Part shown: positions 51,045-62,172 of the stretch, piece by piece
How positions within the stretch are numbered: position 1 is the stretch's first letter
Layout of the letters: every line of letters starts with the position of its first letter
NCBI RefSeq assembly: GCF_036884655.1
Contig: NC_088327.1
Location: 14,806,501-14,870,500, forward strand
From: Musa acuminata AAA Group
Lineage: Eukaryota; Streptophyta; Magnoliopsida; Zingiberales; Musaceae
Reading direction: 5' to 3'
DNA length: 64,000 nucleotides
Notes under the pieces: generated by a model
Databases searched by the model: none
What the model was told of the DNA's origin: nothing
What the model saw: only the letters and a program-made list of their open reading frames with translations
Program-made: the position numbers and the translations under genes

Positions 51045-52885
51045 CAGGTTGTTCGTGCGAATGATTGGTTTTTGAACTGCGTGTATTGTGTTTAGGAAGA
51101 AAATTGACGTCAAAATCGTTGACGCAAAAGCGAGGAAGGGCAGCAACAGTTGCTACCCTCGATCTGCATGCCTGCAGCCACCTGCAGCGGCAGCCGCAGT
51201 CGCAGCCAGGCAGCACAGCGCCGGCGCATGCGCAAGCGCTGTGCCTGCAGCAGCCGGCCGGCGGTCTGCTTGCAGCAGGCTTGCTGCTGGCGGGGCTGGC
51301 AACCGACGGGCAGAGGCGCCGCAGGGCAGCGGCGCCTGCCGCCGAAAGGAAGCGGCGCCTGCCGCCGCAGGGCAGCGACGCGCGACGCCTGCCGCCGCTG
51401 CTCCCGCGGGCGAAACCCCCCCCACAGGGGCGGCCGCCCGGCGGGACAGCACCGCCTGCGGAGGCAGCGGCGCCCGAAAGGGGAGCCCACCCGCAGCGGC
51501 ATCGCCGCCAGCGGGCGTGCCGCCCGCAGGCGAGGGCAGCGCCCCGCCCCTCGCCGCACAGGCCGCCGCCGGCAGGGTGGCGGCGGCGGCAGCAGCGAAA
51601 AGGGGAAAGGGCATTAGGGTTTTCTGGGAAAAAGACAGTTTTGCCCCTCGGAATTTGAGAAATTCCAGTTTCTGTCTTTTGTCCAAATTACGAAAATACC
51701 CTTAGCAATTGAGAAATTCCCTACATGTCCCTGATTTCAGAAAAATATTAATTAATTAAAAGGTTTAGTTGATTATTATTTTTATTATTATCTAGTAGTC
51801 CTACATGATGATGATTATTTATACATGTGATGTATGATGTGTGGACGGATGATCATGGACCGTGTGATGTGTGTACTTGTGATTATTATTATTGAGGTCT
51901 GCGAACCTCCATTATATTTCTCGTTTATTGTCGGGCCTGCGTGCCTATGATTAAGTTGTAATCACATGAGGAGGCACAGCGGGAGCGTGGATGCGATAGC
52001 GGGACCCACGAGACGGACGATCGTGATGCATGGAGATGCATCAAGATGTCGACGAAACCGACGAGGACGAGATGGACGATCACAGGGCATGGAGATGCAC
52101 CGTTGCACACATAGATCTTGATGTGAGTGATTAGGCCTACTGGCTCGGGCCTAATCATATTAGGTTGTGGTCCATGATCATCTGATGTGATTGCTTATAC
52201 ACATACTAGATAAGTATATATATTTGCATGCGATGTAGATATATATTAAATATGTATATGTGTGACATGTCATATTAGGAGACCAAATTATAGAAACATC
52301 TCTCGATAATATTAAGTCGGTAAACGTGAGGCAATTAGATTGACCCACGTGGCCTTCCATCGTTATGAGTAGGAACCGAATCCCGGTGTAGGTTGAGTTG
52401 GTCGAGTCCCTCGAGACTCACCTATATCGCGATTCGCTATCTTGCTTACGACATAGAGATGTCACCGGTGACCTGAGGACATGGTATGCTTGGTCGAGTC
52501 CCTCGAGGGTATATCATCAAATCAGACTCATCTTGTAACGAAGGTGTTGACTTAACCGAGCATCATGGTTGGTCGAGTCCCTCGAGGCCATGGTGATTCG
52601 GAGGCCGAACAGGACGGGAATCACAAGGAGTTGTGATCGGTAAGAGTTGTCTACCTTTTAGGCTTAGTGTGATTGGTCGAGTCCCTCGAGGTTACACTAA
52701 GACGCTGATTGGATCCTGATCCCCACTAGAAGTCTGCCGGAGACTTCCGTTTCACGTGCTGAGGGTGTCGCGTGACTCGTTAGTAAAATAGTGGGAGCAT
52801 ATTAAGATAGAAGTCCATATCTTGATAGTTTATTTCTTGCAAAATCTGCATGTTATTCATTTTGCTACATCTTTATTTTCAGAAA
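51045..52885 (+). other. Copia-2 long untranslated leader
   Basis: 1.84 kb between the primer-binding site and gag, long for a copia element. It has a very GC-rich block (about 51135-51610, CAG/GCC-rich), an AT-rich stretch, and the four-hairpin array (52389-52701). It ends TTTATTTTCAG, an acceptor-like sequence four bases from the gag ATG. Open frames in the GC block are on both strands and not conserved in frame with Copia-1. Confidence 0.85.
52389..52701 (+). ncRNA. Array of four hairpins with a constant core in the Copia-2 leader
   Basis: GTCGAGTCCCTCGAG occurs at 52401, 52493, 52572 and 52676. TCGAG and CTCGA within it can pair around TCC. The flanks also pair, with a different sequence each time: TAGGTTGAGT/ACTCACCTA, ATGGTAT/ATATCAT (one G-U), CATGGT/GCCATG (one G-U) with outer CCGA/TCGG, and CTTAGTGT/ACACTAAG. 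A constant core with differing but still complementary stems suggests RNA structure. The core also resembles a tRNA T-arm or pol III B box (TGGTCGAGTCC). Function unknown. Confidence 0.65.
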
Positions 52886-53746
52886 ATGTCGCTTTCAAAT
52901 CCCTTACGTGGCATACTTGATGTCAACCGCCTCACTGGTCCAAATTATACGGATTGGCTCCGTAACTTGAGAATTGTTCTCACAGCGGAGAAAATCGTGT
53001 ACGTCCTTGATACAGTGATGCCTACGCCCGAAGAAGGGGCAAGCGAGGATGAGATCGCTCGTTACGTGAAGTACATTGATGACTCCACTCTTGCTCAGTG
53101 CTATATGTTGGGCTCTATGACTCCAGAGTTACAAAGACAACATGAAAAGATGGATGCCAGATCCATTCTCCTACATGTCCGTAAATTGTTTGAGGAACAG
53201 GGAAGGACTCAACGATATGAGATATCCAAGAGCCTTTTCCGCGCTAGGATGACTGAGGGGACACCGGTTCAGAACCATGTCCTAAAGATGATTGAGTGGA
53301 TAGAGAAACTCACAGGTCTAGGAATGGTCCTAGAGGATAACTTGTGTGTGGACATTGTGCTTCAGTCCCTACCAGATTCCTTTTCACAGTTCATAATGAA
53401 TTTTAATATGAACAAGCTTGAGGTGACTCTCCCAGAGCTCCTCAATATGTTGAGGGAGGCAGAGAGTACTATTAAGAAAGAGAAGCCAGTTCTCTACACT
53501 GGTGAGACCAGAAAGAAAAGGAAAGCAGAAAGGTCCCTTAAGAAGGGAAAGGGCAAGGGCAAACAAGGTAAAGCAAAGGTTGCTAAGAAAGACCCAACAA
53601 AGGACAAAGGCCAGTGCTTCCACTGTGGTAAAGATGGGCACTGGAAGAGAAACTGCAAAGAGTACCTTGCAGAAAGGGCGAAACAAAAGCTTGATGAAGC
53701 TTCAGGTACATTCATGATCAGTCTCCATTTTGTCAGACTCTTATGA
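52886..53746 (+). CDS. gag: Copia-2 gag
   Basis: Structural protein that packages the element's RNA into particles. The frame is 286 codons from [12 protein letters not shown]. The core has [17 protein letters not shown] and [11 protein letters not shown], a Lys-rich stretch follows, and a CCHC zinc knuckle ([14 protein letters not shown]) is near residues 244-257. The ATG at 52886 was preferred to the in-frame 52850, because it starts the region conserved with Copia-1 and follows the acceptor-like motif. The frame runs off into a different frame from pol just after the knuckle, at a T run near 53728. Confidence 0.88.
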   Translation: MSLSNPLRGILDVNRLTGPNYTDWLRNLRIVLTAEKIVYVLDTVMPTPEEGASEDEIARYVKYIDDSTLAQCYMLGSMTPELQRQHEKMDARSILLHVRKLFEEQGRTQRYEISKSLFRARMTEGTPVQNHVLKMIEWIEKLTGLGMVLEDNLCVDIVLQSLPDSFSQFIMNFNMNKLEVTLPELLNMLREAESTIKKEKPVLYTGETRKKRKAERSLKKGKGKGKQGKAKVAKKDPTKDKGQCFHCGKDGHWKRNCKEYLAERAKQKLDEASGTFMISLHFVRLL

Positions 53747-56021
53747 TAACACATGGGTATTAGATACCGGTAGTGCTTATCATATATGCAATTCGTTGCA
53801 GGTTCTGGCAAGGCCTAGGAGACTAGAGAGAGGCGAGATGGACCTAAAGATGGGTAATGGAGCAAAAGTTGCTGTATTAGCTGTTGGCGAGGTCGCTCTA
53901 CATCTGCCTAGTGGAGCTTTTATTGCATTAGATGCATGTTATTTTGTTCCTTCTATTATCAAAAACATTATTTCCATTTCATGTTTAACAGTTAGTGGAT
54001 ATAAATTTGTTTTTGAGAACAATGGTTGTTCGATATTATTAGATGATAAGATCATCACGAAAGGAACATTGCATAATGGTTTATTTATGTTAGACACCAC
54101 TCCACATATCATGAATGTAAATGTGTCTAAGAGGAAACGAGATGAGGTGAACAATGCATACCTGTGGCATTGTAGGCTAGGTCACATCCATGGAAGAAGG
54201 ATTCAAAAGTTGCTAAATGATGGATATCTAGATCCATTCGACTATGTGTCATATGCAACTTGTGAGCCTTGCATTCGTGGAAAACTGACCAACTCTCCAT
54301 TTAGTGGAACTGGAGAGAGAGCCACTGAGTTGTTGGAACTCATACATAGTGATGTATGTGGACCCATGTCAACTCATGCCATTGGAGGTTACTCCTACTT
54401 CATTACATTTACTGATGATTTCTCAAGGTATGGATATGTGTACTTAATGAAGTACAAGTCCGAGGCCTTTGAGAAATTCAGAGAGTATAAGAATGAGGTG
54501 GAGAACCAGACTGGAAAGAGTATCAAAACTCTTCGATCAGATCGAGGAGGTGAGTACTTAAGTACAGAGTTTACTCACTTCCTCAAGGACCATGGGATAT
54601 TATCCCAATGGACACCTCCTTATACACCTCAGCTCAATGGTGTCTCTGAAAGGAGAAATCGTACATTATTAGATATGGTACGGTCCATGATGAGTTTCGC
54701 TGACCTACCCATCTCATTCTGGGGATATGCCCTAGAAACCGCAGCTTACCTTCTGAACAGAGTTCCAACTAAGTCGGTAGTGTCTACACCATATGAGATA
54801 TGGAAAGGGAAGAAGCCTGATCTTAAAGTTGTTAAGATTTGGGGCTGTTCTGCCCATGTTAAAAGACACAACCCCGATAAGTTAGAATCAAGGACAGAGC
54901 GATGCAAATTTGTGGGATACCCCAAGGAAACTTGTGGGTATTATTTCTATCATCTCGAGGACCAAAAGGTCTTTGTAGCTAAGAGAGCAGTGTTCCTTGA
55001 GAAGGAACACATTCTTGGCGGAGACAGTGGGAGAATGATAGAGTTGAGCGAAGTTAGGGAACCAAGCTCAAGCACCACTCTACAGCCCGAGTCTGTTCAG
55101 GTACCTAATACACAAGTATCAACTTTACGCAGGTCTGATAGAGTATCCCATCCTCCTGAGAGATATGTGGGACATATTAGAGCAGAGGATGTAGAGGATA
55201 TTGATCCTCAGACCTACGAGGAGGCTATTATGAGTATAGACTCCGGGAAGTGGAAAGAAGCCATGAATTCTGAGATGGATTCTATGTACTCCAATAAGGT
55301 TTGGAACCTAGTTGATGCACCCGAAGGTATTGTACCCATCGGTTGCAAGTGGATCTTTAAGAAAAAGATCGGAGTAGATGGAAAGGTAGAGACCTATAAA
55401 GCAAGGCTAGTGGCAAAAGGGTATCGTCAAAGACAAGGTGTTGACTACGACGAAACCTTCTCACCCGTAGCAATGCTAAAATCCATCAGAATTCTATTGG
55501 CTATTGCAGCACACTATGATTATGAGATCTGGCAGATGGATGTGAAAACCGCATTCCTCAACGGGAACCTGGAGGAGGAGGTGTATATGATGCAACCTGA
55601 GGGATTCGTGTCCAAGAACTGCCCAGATAAGGTGTGTAGGTTGCTTAGATCCATTTATGGACTAAAGCAAGCTTCCCGAAGTTGGAACATAAGATTTGAT
55701 GAGGCAATCAGATCTTATGACTTCGTTAAGAACGAAGATGAGCCTTGTGTGTACAGAAAGGTAAGAGGGAGCGCTATCACCTTTTTGGTGTTATATGTGG
55801 ATGACATCCTCATCATTGGGAATGACGTAGGAATGCTATCCACAGTAAAGACTTGGTTATCTAGACACTTCTCCATAAAGGACTTAGGGGAAGCATCTTA
55901 TATCTTGGGGATTAGAATCTATAGAGATAGATCCAAGAGGATGCTTGGCTTGTCCCAGTCCAGGTACATAGTAACCATTGTCAAAAGGTTTGGCATGGAA
56001 AATTCCAAAGGGCAAACATGA
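53730..56021 (+). CDS. pol: Copia-2 pol: protease, integrase, reverse transcriptase (truncated before RNase H)
   Basis: 763 codons. Protease active site VLDTGSAYH near residue 10. Integrase zinc-binding HHCC from about residue 144 ([13 protein letters not shown]). DDE core with [14 protein letters not shown] and NGVSERRN. Reverse transcriptase has [45 protein letters not shown] and the catalytic YVDDILIIG near 689. In copia elements pol is normally one frame with gag; here it is offset by one base near 53728. It ends early because about 70 bp present in Copia-1 (about 37107-37176) are missing near 56008, shifting the frame before RNase H. Confidence 0.9.
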   Translation: MSDSYDNTWVLDTGSAYHICNSLQVLARPRRLERGEMDLKMGNGAKVAVLAVGEVALHLPSGAFIALDACYFVPSIIKNIISISCLTVSGYKFVFENNGCSILLDDKIITKGTLHNGLFMLDTTPHIMNVNVSKRKRDEVNNAYLWHCRLGHIHGRRIQKLLNDGYLDPFDYVSYATCEPCIRGKLTNSPFSGTGERATELLELIHSDVCGPMSTHAIGGYSYFITFTDDFSRYGYVYLMKYKSEAFEKFREYKNEVENQTGKSIKTLRSDRGGEYLSTEFTHFLKDHGILSQWTPPYTPQLNGVSERRNRTLLDMVRSMMSFADLPISFWGYALETAAYLLNRVPTKSVVSTPYEIWKGKKPDLKVVKIWGCSAHVKRHNPDKLESRTERCKFVGYPKETCGYYFYHLEDQKVFVAKRAVFLEKEHILGGDSGRMIELSEVREPSSSTTLQPESVQVPNTQVSTLRRSDRVSHPPERYVGHIRAEDVEDIDPQTYEEAIMSIDSGKWKEAMNSEMDSMYSNKVWNLVDAPEGIVPIGCKWIFKKKIGVDGKVETYKARLVAKGYRQRQGVDYDETFSPVAMLKSIRILLAIAAHYDYEIWQMDVKTAFLNGNLEEEVYMMQPEGFVSKNCPDKVCRLLRSIYGLKQASRSWNIRFDEAIRSYDFVKNEDEPCVYRKVRGSAITFLVLYVDDILIIGNDVGMLSTVKTWLSRHFSIKDLGEASYILGIRIYRDRSKRMLGLSQSRYIVTIVKRFGMENSKGQT

Positions 56022-56608
56022 ATATGATACCTTATGCTTCAGCAATAGGGTCTATCATGTATGCCATGCTATGTACTAGGCCTGATATAGCGCATGCTCT
56101 GAGTGTCACGAGCAGGTATCAGGCGGATCCAGGCTTGGAGCACTGGAAAGCAGTAAAGTGTATCCTTAAGTACTTGAGAAGGACTAAGGATCTTTTACTA
56201 GTATATGGAGGCAATAGCCTTAAGGTTGAAGGCTACACTGACTCAAGTTTTCAGTCTGATGTCGATGATAGCAAGTCGAATTCAGGATATGTGTTTACCT
56301 TGAATGGAGGAGCAGTGTGCTGGAAGAGTTCCAAGCAAGATACCACTGCTGACTCGACCACAGAGGCGGAGTACATTGCTGCATCAGATGCAGCAAAGGA
56401 GGGAGTCTGGGTGAAGAAGTTCATCACAGATTTGGGAGTCGATACAGATAGCGACAAGTCGACTTCCTTATATTGCGACAACTATGGGGTGATTACTCAA
56501 ATAAGGGAATCCGGGTCTTATCAGAAGTGTTCTGAGGAGGTTCCAGCTTATAAGAGAGATCGTGACCCGAGGAGATGTAGCAGTGGAAAGAGTTCCATCC
56601 GAAGATAA
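56018..56608 (+). pseudogene. Copia-2 RNase H segment, out of frame and broken at its end
   Basis: Carries RNase H text: YTDSSFQSD, TTEAEYIAASDAAKEGVW and SLYCDN. It is in a different frame from the upstream pol because of the deletion near 56008. After about 56510 small deletions relative to Copia-1 shift the frame again, so the usual C-terminus is lost, although its nucleotide remnant continues to the polypurine tract (56590-56700). Confidence 0.88.
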
Positions 56609-56702
56609 CATTGCAGATCCACTGACAAAGCCGTTGTCTCAGATTGTCTTTGAGCGTCACAGGGGTCTGATGGGGATCAGACACATAGGTGATTGGCTTT
56701 AG

Positions 56703-56716
56703 GTCAAGTGGGAGAT
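56703..56716 (+). other. Copia-2 polypurine tract
   Basis: GTCAAGTGGGAGAT directly abuts the 3' LTR, as required for plus-strand priming. The same sequence precedes both Copia-1 LTRs. Confidence 0.85.
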
Positions 56717-58211
56717 TGCTAGTCATAGGTGCCCAGCAAGCCAATCACGTGAGTGATGGCACGTGTGACTTGATACAGAATCTTTTTGCTTATTATATTA
56801 TGGCGTATATCACTTTATAACTATTGCATAAATGCATATATATTGTGATGTCCTTGGATTTGTGCAATGGGAATCGGATCGTGATGAGATCACGATAATG
56901 AGATCGATTCACCTTTAAATACATATCCTAAATAATCCCGGTCATAGGTTACTCGAGAGGGACATCGTGATAACCGGATAGACTGGTGCGCTGTATACCC
57001 GTCCATATGATGGATGCAGCTGGTCTCATAGCTGCTCGTGTAGGGACACTAGGGATACAGTACAGGTGCTCATTGGAGAATGAGTTCACTGATTGATCCG
57101 CTTACGGAATGCTGGATGGTTGATGATGCCTTATTGTCAGACAGCGATTCCGTAGTCCTAGTGGTGTATCTGGTCCTTAGACTTGAGACACCAAGGATGT
57201 CCTGTATGAGTGCTCCACTCTTTGATACCAGACTTATAGGTTTGGCTGTTCCCAGATCTAGTACAGCTGGTCATTGGGAGTGGTAGTCGACCTTACGAGG
57301 GCTATTGAGTGTCAATAGAGGATCATCCACTCTCGGCGTCATGAGAGGAATATCCTATGTGTTCTTGCTCAGACAAATCCCTGGCCAGGGTCATTCGGGT
57401 TGAGAGAGAAAGAGTTCTCCGGGAGAATCCGATTAGAGCGAGACTCGAGTAGAAACCGTATGGGTCTGACAGCACCATGTTCGATATACGGTCTCTGGGA
57501 TATTAGATGGATGAGGGACTATAGGTACATGGTAACTGAGGACAGACAGGTCCAATGGATTGGATTCCCCTGTATCGTCTGGGGACTACGGCGTAGTGGC
57601 CTAGTACTTCCGTAGTCGATGAGTCGAGTGAATTATTACAGAGATAATAATTCACTAAGTTAGAAGGAGTTCTGACAGGTATGACTCACGGCCAGCTCGA
57701 TATTGGGCCTAGAGGGTCACACACATATGGTAGGCATTGCGATGAGTAGAGGTTCGGATATGAGATATCCGACGGAGCCCTTGTCTTATTGGATGCAGAT
57801 CCAATACCCACTAGGGAAAGGACCCATTAGGGTTTTGACACGGGATCTCTATAAATAGGAGGGATTCACAGCCTCATAGGCTAGAGTCTTTGCTTGCCCT
57901 TCCTATTCTCCTCTCCCTCTCCACCTCAGAGTAGGCCTGGAGTTTTGAGGAGCGTCGTCGCAACCCTGCTGTGTGGATCACCGCTAGAGAGGAGGACGCT
58001 TGACCTCCTTCACCCTCTCCTAAGGATCTGCGAGGAAACAGGGATATACGATCTCCCTAGGTAACACAATCTTTATACGCAGTTTTGTGTTTTGCGGATT
58101 TTTGCGCACCAATCTTCGCACGACGACGAACATCTTTTTGGGAATCGGGGTTTTTTGTTTTATTGTTCTTCCGCTGCGCATATGATGTCGCCCCCCAATG
58201 ATTTCCCAACA
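56717..58211 (+). repeat. Copia-2 3' LTR
   Basis: 1495 bp, nearly identical to the 5' LTR, with TATAAATA at 57850-57857. Followed by GTCTC, the target duplication. Confidence 0.95.
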
Positions 58212-58216
58212 GTCTC

Positions 58217-59730
58217 TTTATAGGAATGAATCTTGGGGATCTAAATAAAAGATTGGGTTGACCTTCTCATCTAAGGACTAGCCTCTTAGGGCGATTGAGC
58301 TGAAGTCGTAGCCTTAGTTAGAGGTTGAGACACCACCCCACAACCTCGATCTCTCAAAAGTGAGGGGTCATCTAAAATAGAAGGTTTTATGAGGCTTCAG
58401 GGAGCCTACCTCTGAGTCCGAAGGAGCCAACCCCGAAGATGTCTCAAAAGAACTAGCTCTATGACCTCTATCGACACTGACTAGTGTCATTCACAGCACT
58501 AAAGATGATAGACATCTTGACCTAGTAGAGTGGGCCCCACTAGAGCCACACTATGAGGGATTGAAGGCCTCCCAGGTCATTTGGAAGGATTGGTCTATGG
58601 CCATTAAGTACCTCTGAGAGTCTCTAGTTGCCCCTCAGGTAAAGATGTATAAATTACCATCAAAGACACTTATCGAGGTGGTCGTGAAGTTGAAGGTCCT
58701 CGTAAGTACCTCGTAAGTTGGGGCTCTTGTGTGTGTGTGTGTGTCTATTACTCTCTCTCTCTCTCTCTATGTGTGTGTGTGTCTATTACTAATCGACCCA
58801 TCTCTTTTTATAAGATCACTATTACTTCATGTGTCTGATGGATCAAGTTCATAACTCTAGAGATTATTTGACTCTAGAGTGAGAACGTCAAGCAAGGAAA
58901 TGACTACCCCATATGTAGTCTCTCGATTGGAGGAGCATGTGGTCAAACTAGAAGGCCACATCACCGAGGAGAAGGACAAAGTCAAGCAGCTTCGTCAGAT
59001 TGATGCCACTCGAGTGGCTAACCTGAAGGCACCGTGGAGACAGTACTATGCCTTGAATACAACACTAAGTGATAATCAAGGAGTTGAAGTGATAAATTCC
59101 AAAGTGCGAACTCTGGGTCATCGAGCTAGCCAAATAGTTAGTGGTTGAGGCTATACTATCGAAGAGAGATGCTAAGATGCTTAAGAGGTCAAGTCCTTAG
59201 TCAACTTCAAAAAAGGGCTATTATGTTCAAGGAAATTATCTTTCAAATACGGGTATCTTCTCAGCTTAGACATAGGACATGTCATTGTAGTTGGAGGTCC
59301 CCTTTGATGATAGCTTAGAGTCCCCTCTCGACATCGGCTCCTTGAAATGCTTGCCCATGAATCCTCCTCGATCAGCATGAGCCCCTCAATCGATGCTCCT
59401 CCCTTAGAGAATGCTTAGCTCCCAATGAAATAGTGTATTTGTTTCTTTTTCTCCTTTTTCTTTTGATTGGGTAGAGATGTAATACCCGACCGATACAATG
59501 TGGCCCATTCCAAGAATAGAACTTTATTTGGTAAATCTATTAATTTGTAGAATTATAAGATGCTTTTTGATGTAACTCTTCTATTATGACTCCTCAATTG
59601 GTCTACCCATATCGATGTCCCTCAAGCTAAGGATAAAACTTTATAAGATTGGATATATGTCATGTCTATAGTAGTAGTGTCCCCTCCATCGTTTTAAGGT
59701 GGTAGGTCCCATCTTAGACCATCTCGGTGA
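58217..59730 (+). pseudogene. Decayed gypsy-type retrotransposon, right part
   Basis: Continuation of the remnant interrupted by Copia-2. Translation is full of stops. A coiled-coil-like open stretch at 58879-59148 (RLEEHVVKLEGHITEEKDK) would fit the gag C-terminal region of this class. GT and CT microsatellites lie at about 58729-58783. The right end is not defined. Confidence 0.5.
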
Positions 59731-59737
59731 CCTGATA

Positions 59738-60161
59738 TGTTAGAGCTAGCCCTAGGAATTTACCAATGGGTAATTTTGGCAACCCAACAAAGACAATAAA
59801 GCGGAAAAGATAAAAGCGACAAGAACACCAAATTTACGTGGTTCGGTCAATTAACTTTGACCTACATCCACGGACGAAGGAGGAGCAAATCACTACTATA
59901 AAAAAGACTATTACAAATGCCTTATGAAGATGTTCCTAGGCCATAAAACACCCGAAAATACAAAACAAGAAAAACCTCAACTATAAGCCCAAACTATTTA
60001 ACTGAGTGTGGACTTAAACCCAAAGCAAACACTTAGGTTTTTCTTATGGTGCCACTTGTGGTGCATCTGACTTCAAAGCTCAAGCCCTTATTTATAGGTC
60101 CAATAGGAGATAACAAGTTTGATTTTCCCGATGTGGGACTATGGGACTTGCCAAACTAACA
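59738..60161 (-). repeat. Copia-3 3' LTR
   Basis: 424 bp, starting TGTTAG and ending CTAACA, so both ends are the same inverted hexamer. In the element's sense it reads TGTTAGTTTGGCAAGTCCC. Confidence 0.8.
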
Positions 60162-62172
60162 AATCTCTACCTTGGCATGTCCCAACAAAACTTGCTCCAC
60201 CTTCTTCATAAAAGCCCCAATGGGCAATCACCAACAATGAACACCAACCAAGTTCAAGCACTACTTGAACTTGTAAACCGGAAGAGGCTTCGTAAGCATA
60301 TCAGTTGGATTGTCCTTCGTATGAATTTTCTGAACGAGGACCTTTCCCTCAGCAATAGTGTCTCATTTGCATCCAATAATTTTCTTACCTGAAGGCGGCT
60401 TCACAAGATCCTAAGTTCTATTCTGATAGAGAGATTCTATTTCTTCATTCATCGCGATCAACCACATAACGGAATTATCACAAGAAACTGCATCTGAGTA
60501 GGAAGTAGGCTCACCAACTTCATTTGTTTCTTCTACAACAGACAAAGCATATGCTACCAAATTTGCATATCTTTGTGGTGGTCGAATATTTCTCCATGGT
60601 CTATCCTTGGCTATGGAATATTGCTCTTCTTCTGGAGCAACTTCGTCAGTAGACTCAGGACCATCTACTGGCATTCTTTGAGTAGAAGAGTTCAATTTAA
60701 AAGATTCCGAACTACCAATCTCAAGCTCCACTTGCTTTTGCGCACTGTCATTTGTACAACTAGTAAATTCCTCTTTGGAAGATAACATAGACAATTCATC
60801 AAAATTAACATCTCTACTGATTACAAATTTTGGGGATTTGGGATCAGAACATCATAATCTGTATCCTTTCACCCTAGAAGCATACCCAAGGAAAATACAT
60901 TTTTTAACTCGATGCTCTAATTTTCCTTCGTTTACATGCATGTATGTTGGACACCCAAAAATTTTTAAATCAGAGTAATCTACAGGAGTACTTGACCAAA
61001 CTTCCTCCGGAGTTTTAAAGTTAAGTGCTACAAAAGGAGCGCGGTTGACAATGTAACAGGCCATATTAATCACCTCTGCCCAAAAGTCCATTATCAACCC
61101 TGCATTTGAGATCATACACCTTGCTCTCTCCAAGAGTATTTTGTTCATACGTTCGGCCACACCATTTTGCTGAGGCGTCATCCTAACAGTGCGATGCCGA
61201 ACGATTCCTTCATTTTTACAAAATTCATTAAAGTTACTTTCACAAAATTTCATGTCATTATCTGTTCGAATCCGCTTAATCTGTTTACCTGTTTGATTCT
61301 CAATCAAAGCCTTCCATTGTTTAAAGGTTAGAAAAACATCATTTTTATGCTTCAGAAAATAAACCTAAACTTTCCTAGAATAATCATCAATGAAGGTCAA
61401 CATATACCTGGCACCACCCTTAGATTGAACATGAGCTGGATCCCAAAGGTCTGAATGAATATAGTCAAGAGTACCTTTTGTTTTGTGAACTGCCGGAGAA
61501 TTGAAGCTGACTCTTTTCTGCTTTCCAAAAATGCAGTGTTCATAAAAATCCAGTGGCCCAGTATTCTGTCCACAAAGTAGACCCCTTTTGCTCAATATGC
61601 TCAAACCTTTTTCGCTTATATGACCCAAACGCATATGCCATAATTTGGTAATGTCAGAATCAGACAATGATGATGACGAGACTGCAACTGAGCTTGTGAC
61701 AGTAGTTCCGTACAAAATATACAAGTTACCAGACCTACAAGCTTTCATAACAACAAGAGCACTTCTAGAAACTTTCATAACTCCACATTCAGTTGTGTAT
61801 TTATACCCAAGGGCCTTTAGGGTGCATAAAGAGATTTTTTAAATCAGGAACATGTCTAACATTAGTGAGCGTCTTCACAATACCATTATACATTTTAATT
61901 CGGATTGTTCCTCTACCAACAACATCACATGCTGCATTATTGCCCATCAAAACAATTACACAATTGCAAGATTCATATGTGAAAAACAAATATCTATTAG
62001 GACACATGTGATAAGAACAATCAGAATCTAAAATCCATTCATTTTTAGACCTCGTCCTGTCTTCAATAGCAGAGAAAATATTTCCAATATTCTCATCAAT
62101 TGCTACACTAGCTTCAACGGATTTAGTAGTTTTCTTAACAAATTTTTCTTTTTGCTTTAATTTATTTTTCAA
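60162..62172 (-). pseudogene. Copia-3 pol remnants
   Basis: In minus-strand order: protease (62172-61801) with LDSDCSYHMC, where the usual DSG has become DSD; integrase zinc-binding region (61778-61365, [20 protein letters not shown]); integrase core (61307-60852, RTDNDMKFC, QQNGVAERMN); linker (60794-60411). The reverse transcriptase starts near 60410 but stops being recognisable after about 60370 (IIGCK), and the sequence joins directly to the end of RNase H (VQKIHTKDNPTDMLTKPLP, about 60260-60340). Most of RT and RNase H is deleted. Stops and frameshifts separate the segments. Confidence 0.88.

Larger units (their letters stand above)
49537..58211 (+). mobile_element. Copia-2: recent Ty1/copia insertion with intact LTRs but broken pol
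   Basis: Both LTRs are 1495 bp (49537-51031 and 56717-58211) with TG...CA ends. The element is flanked by the 5-bp target duplication GTCTC (49532-49536 and 58212-58216). On reading, the LTRs differ at one base that I noticed (50299 C versus 57479 T). Primer-binding site, leader, gag, protease, integrase, reverse transcriptase, RNase H and polypurine tract are in copia order. It inserted into a gypsy-type remnant. Three coding defects make it non-autonomous. Confidence 0.95.
59738..62172 (-). mobile_element. Copia-3: internally deleted Tnt1/Tork-like copia, minus strand
   Basis: A 424-bp LTR (59738-60161) with TGTTAG...CTAACA ends is preceded, in the element's sense, by a polypurine-like GGTAGAGATT. 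Upstream are the RNase H tail, a junction, the RT start, integrase and protease. The gag and 5' LTR are missing beyond about 62172. Confidence 0.85.

Noticed and set aside
51065..51705. Four overlapping open frames in the Copia-2 leader
   Set aside because: Same reason: all frames and both strands are open, and each protein is low-complexity.
52389..52701. Hairpin array as a CRISPR-like array
   Set aside because: A plant retrotransposon leader, with unequal spacing and spacers that form stems; no cas-type context.
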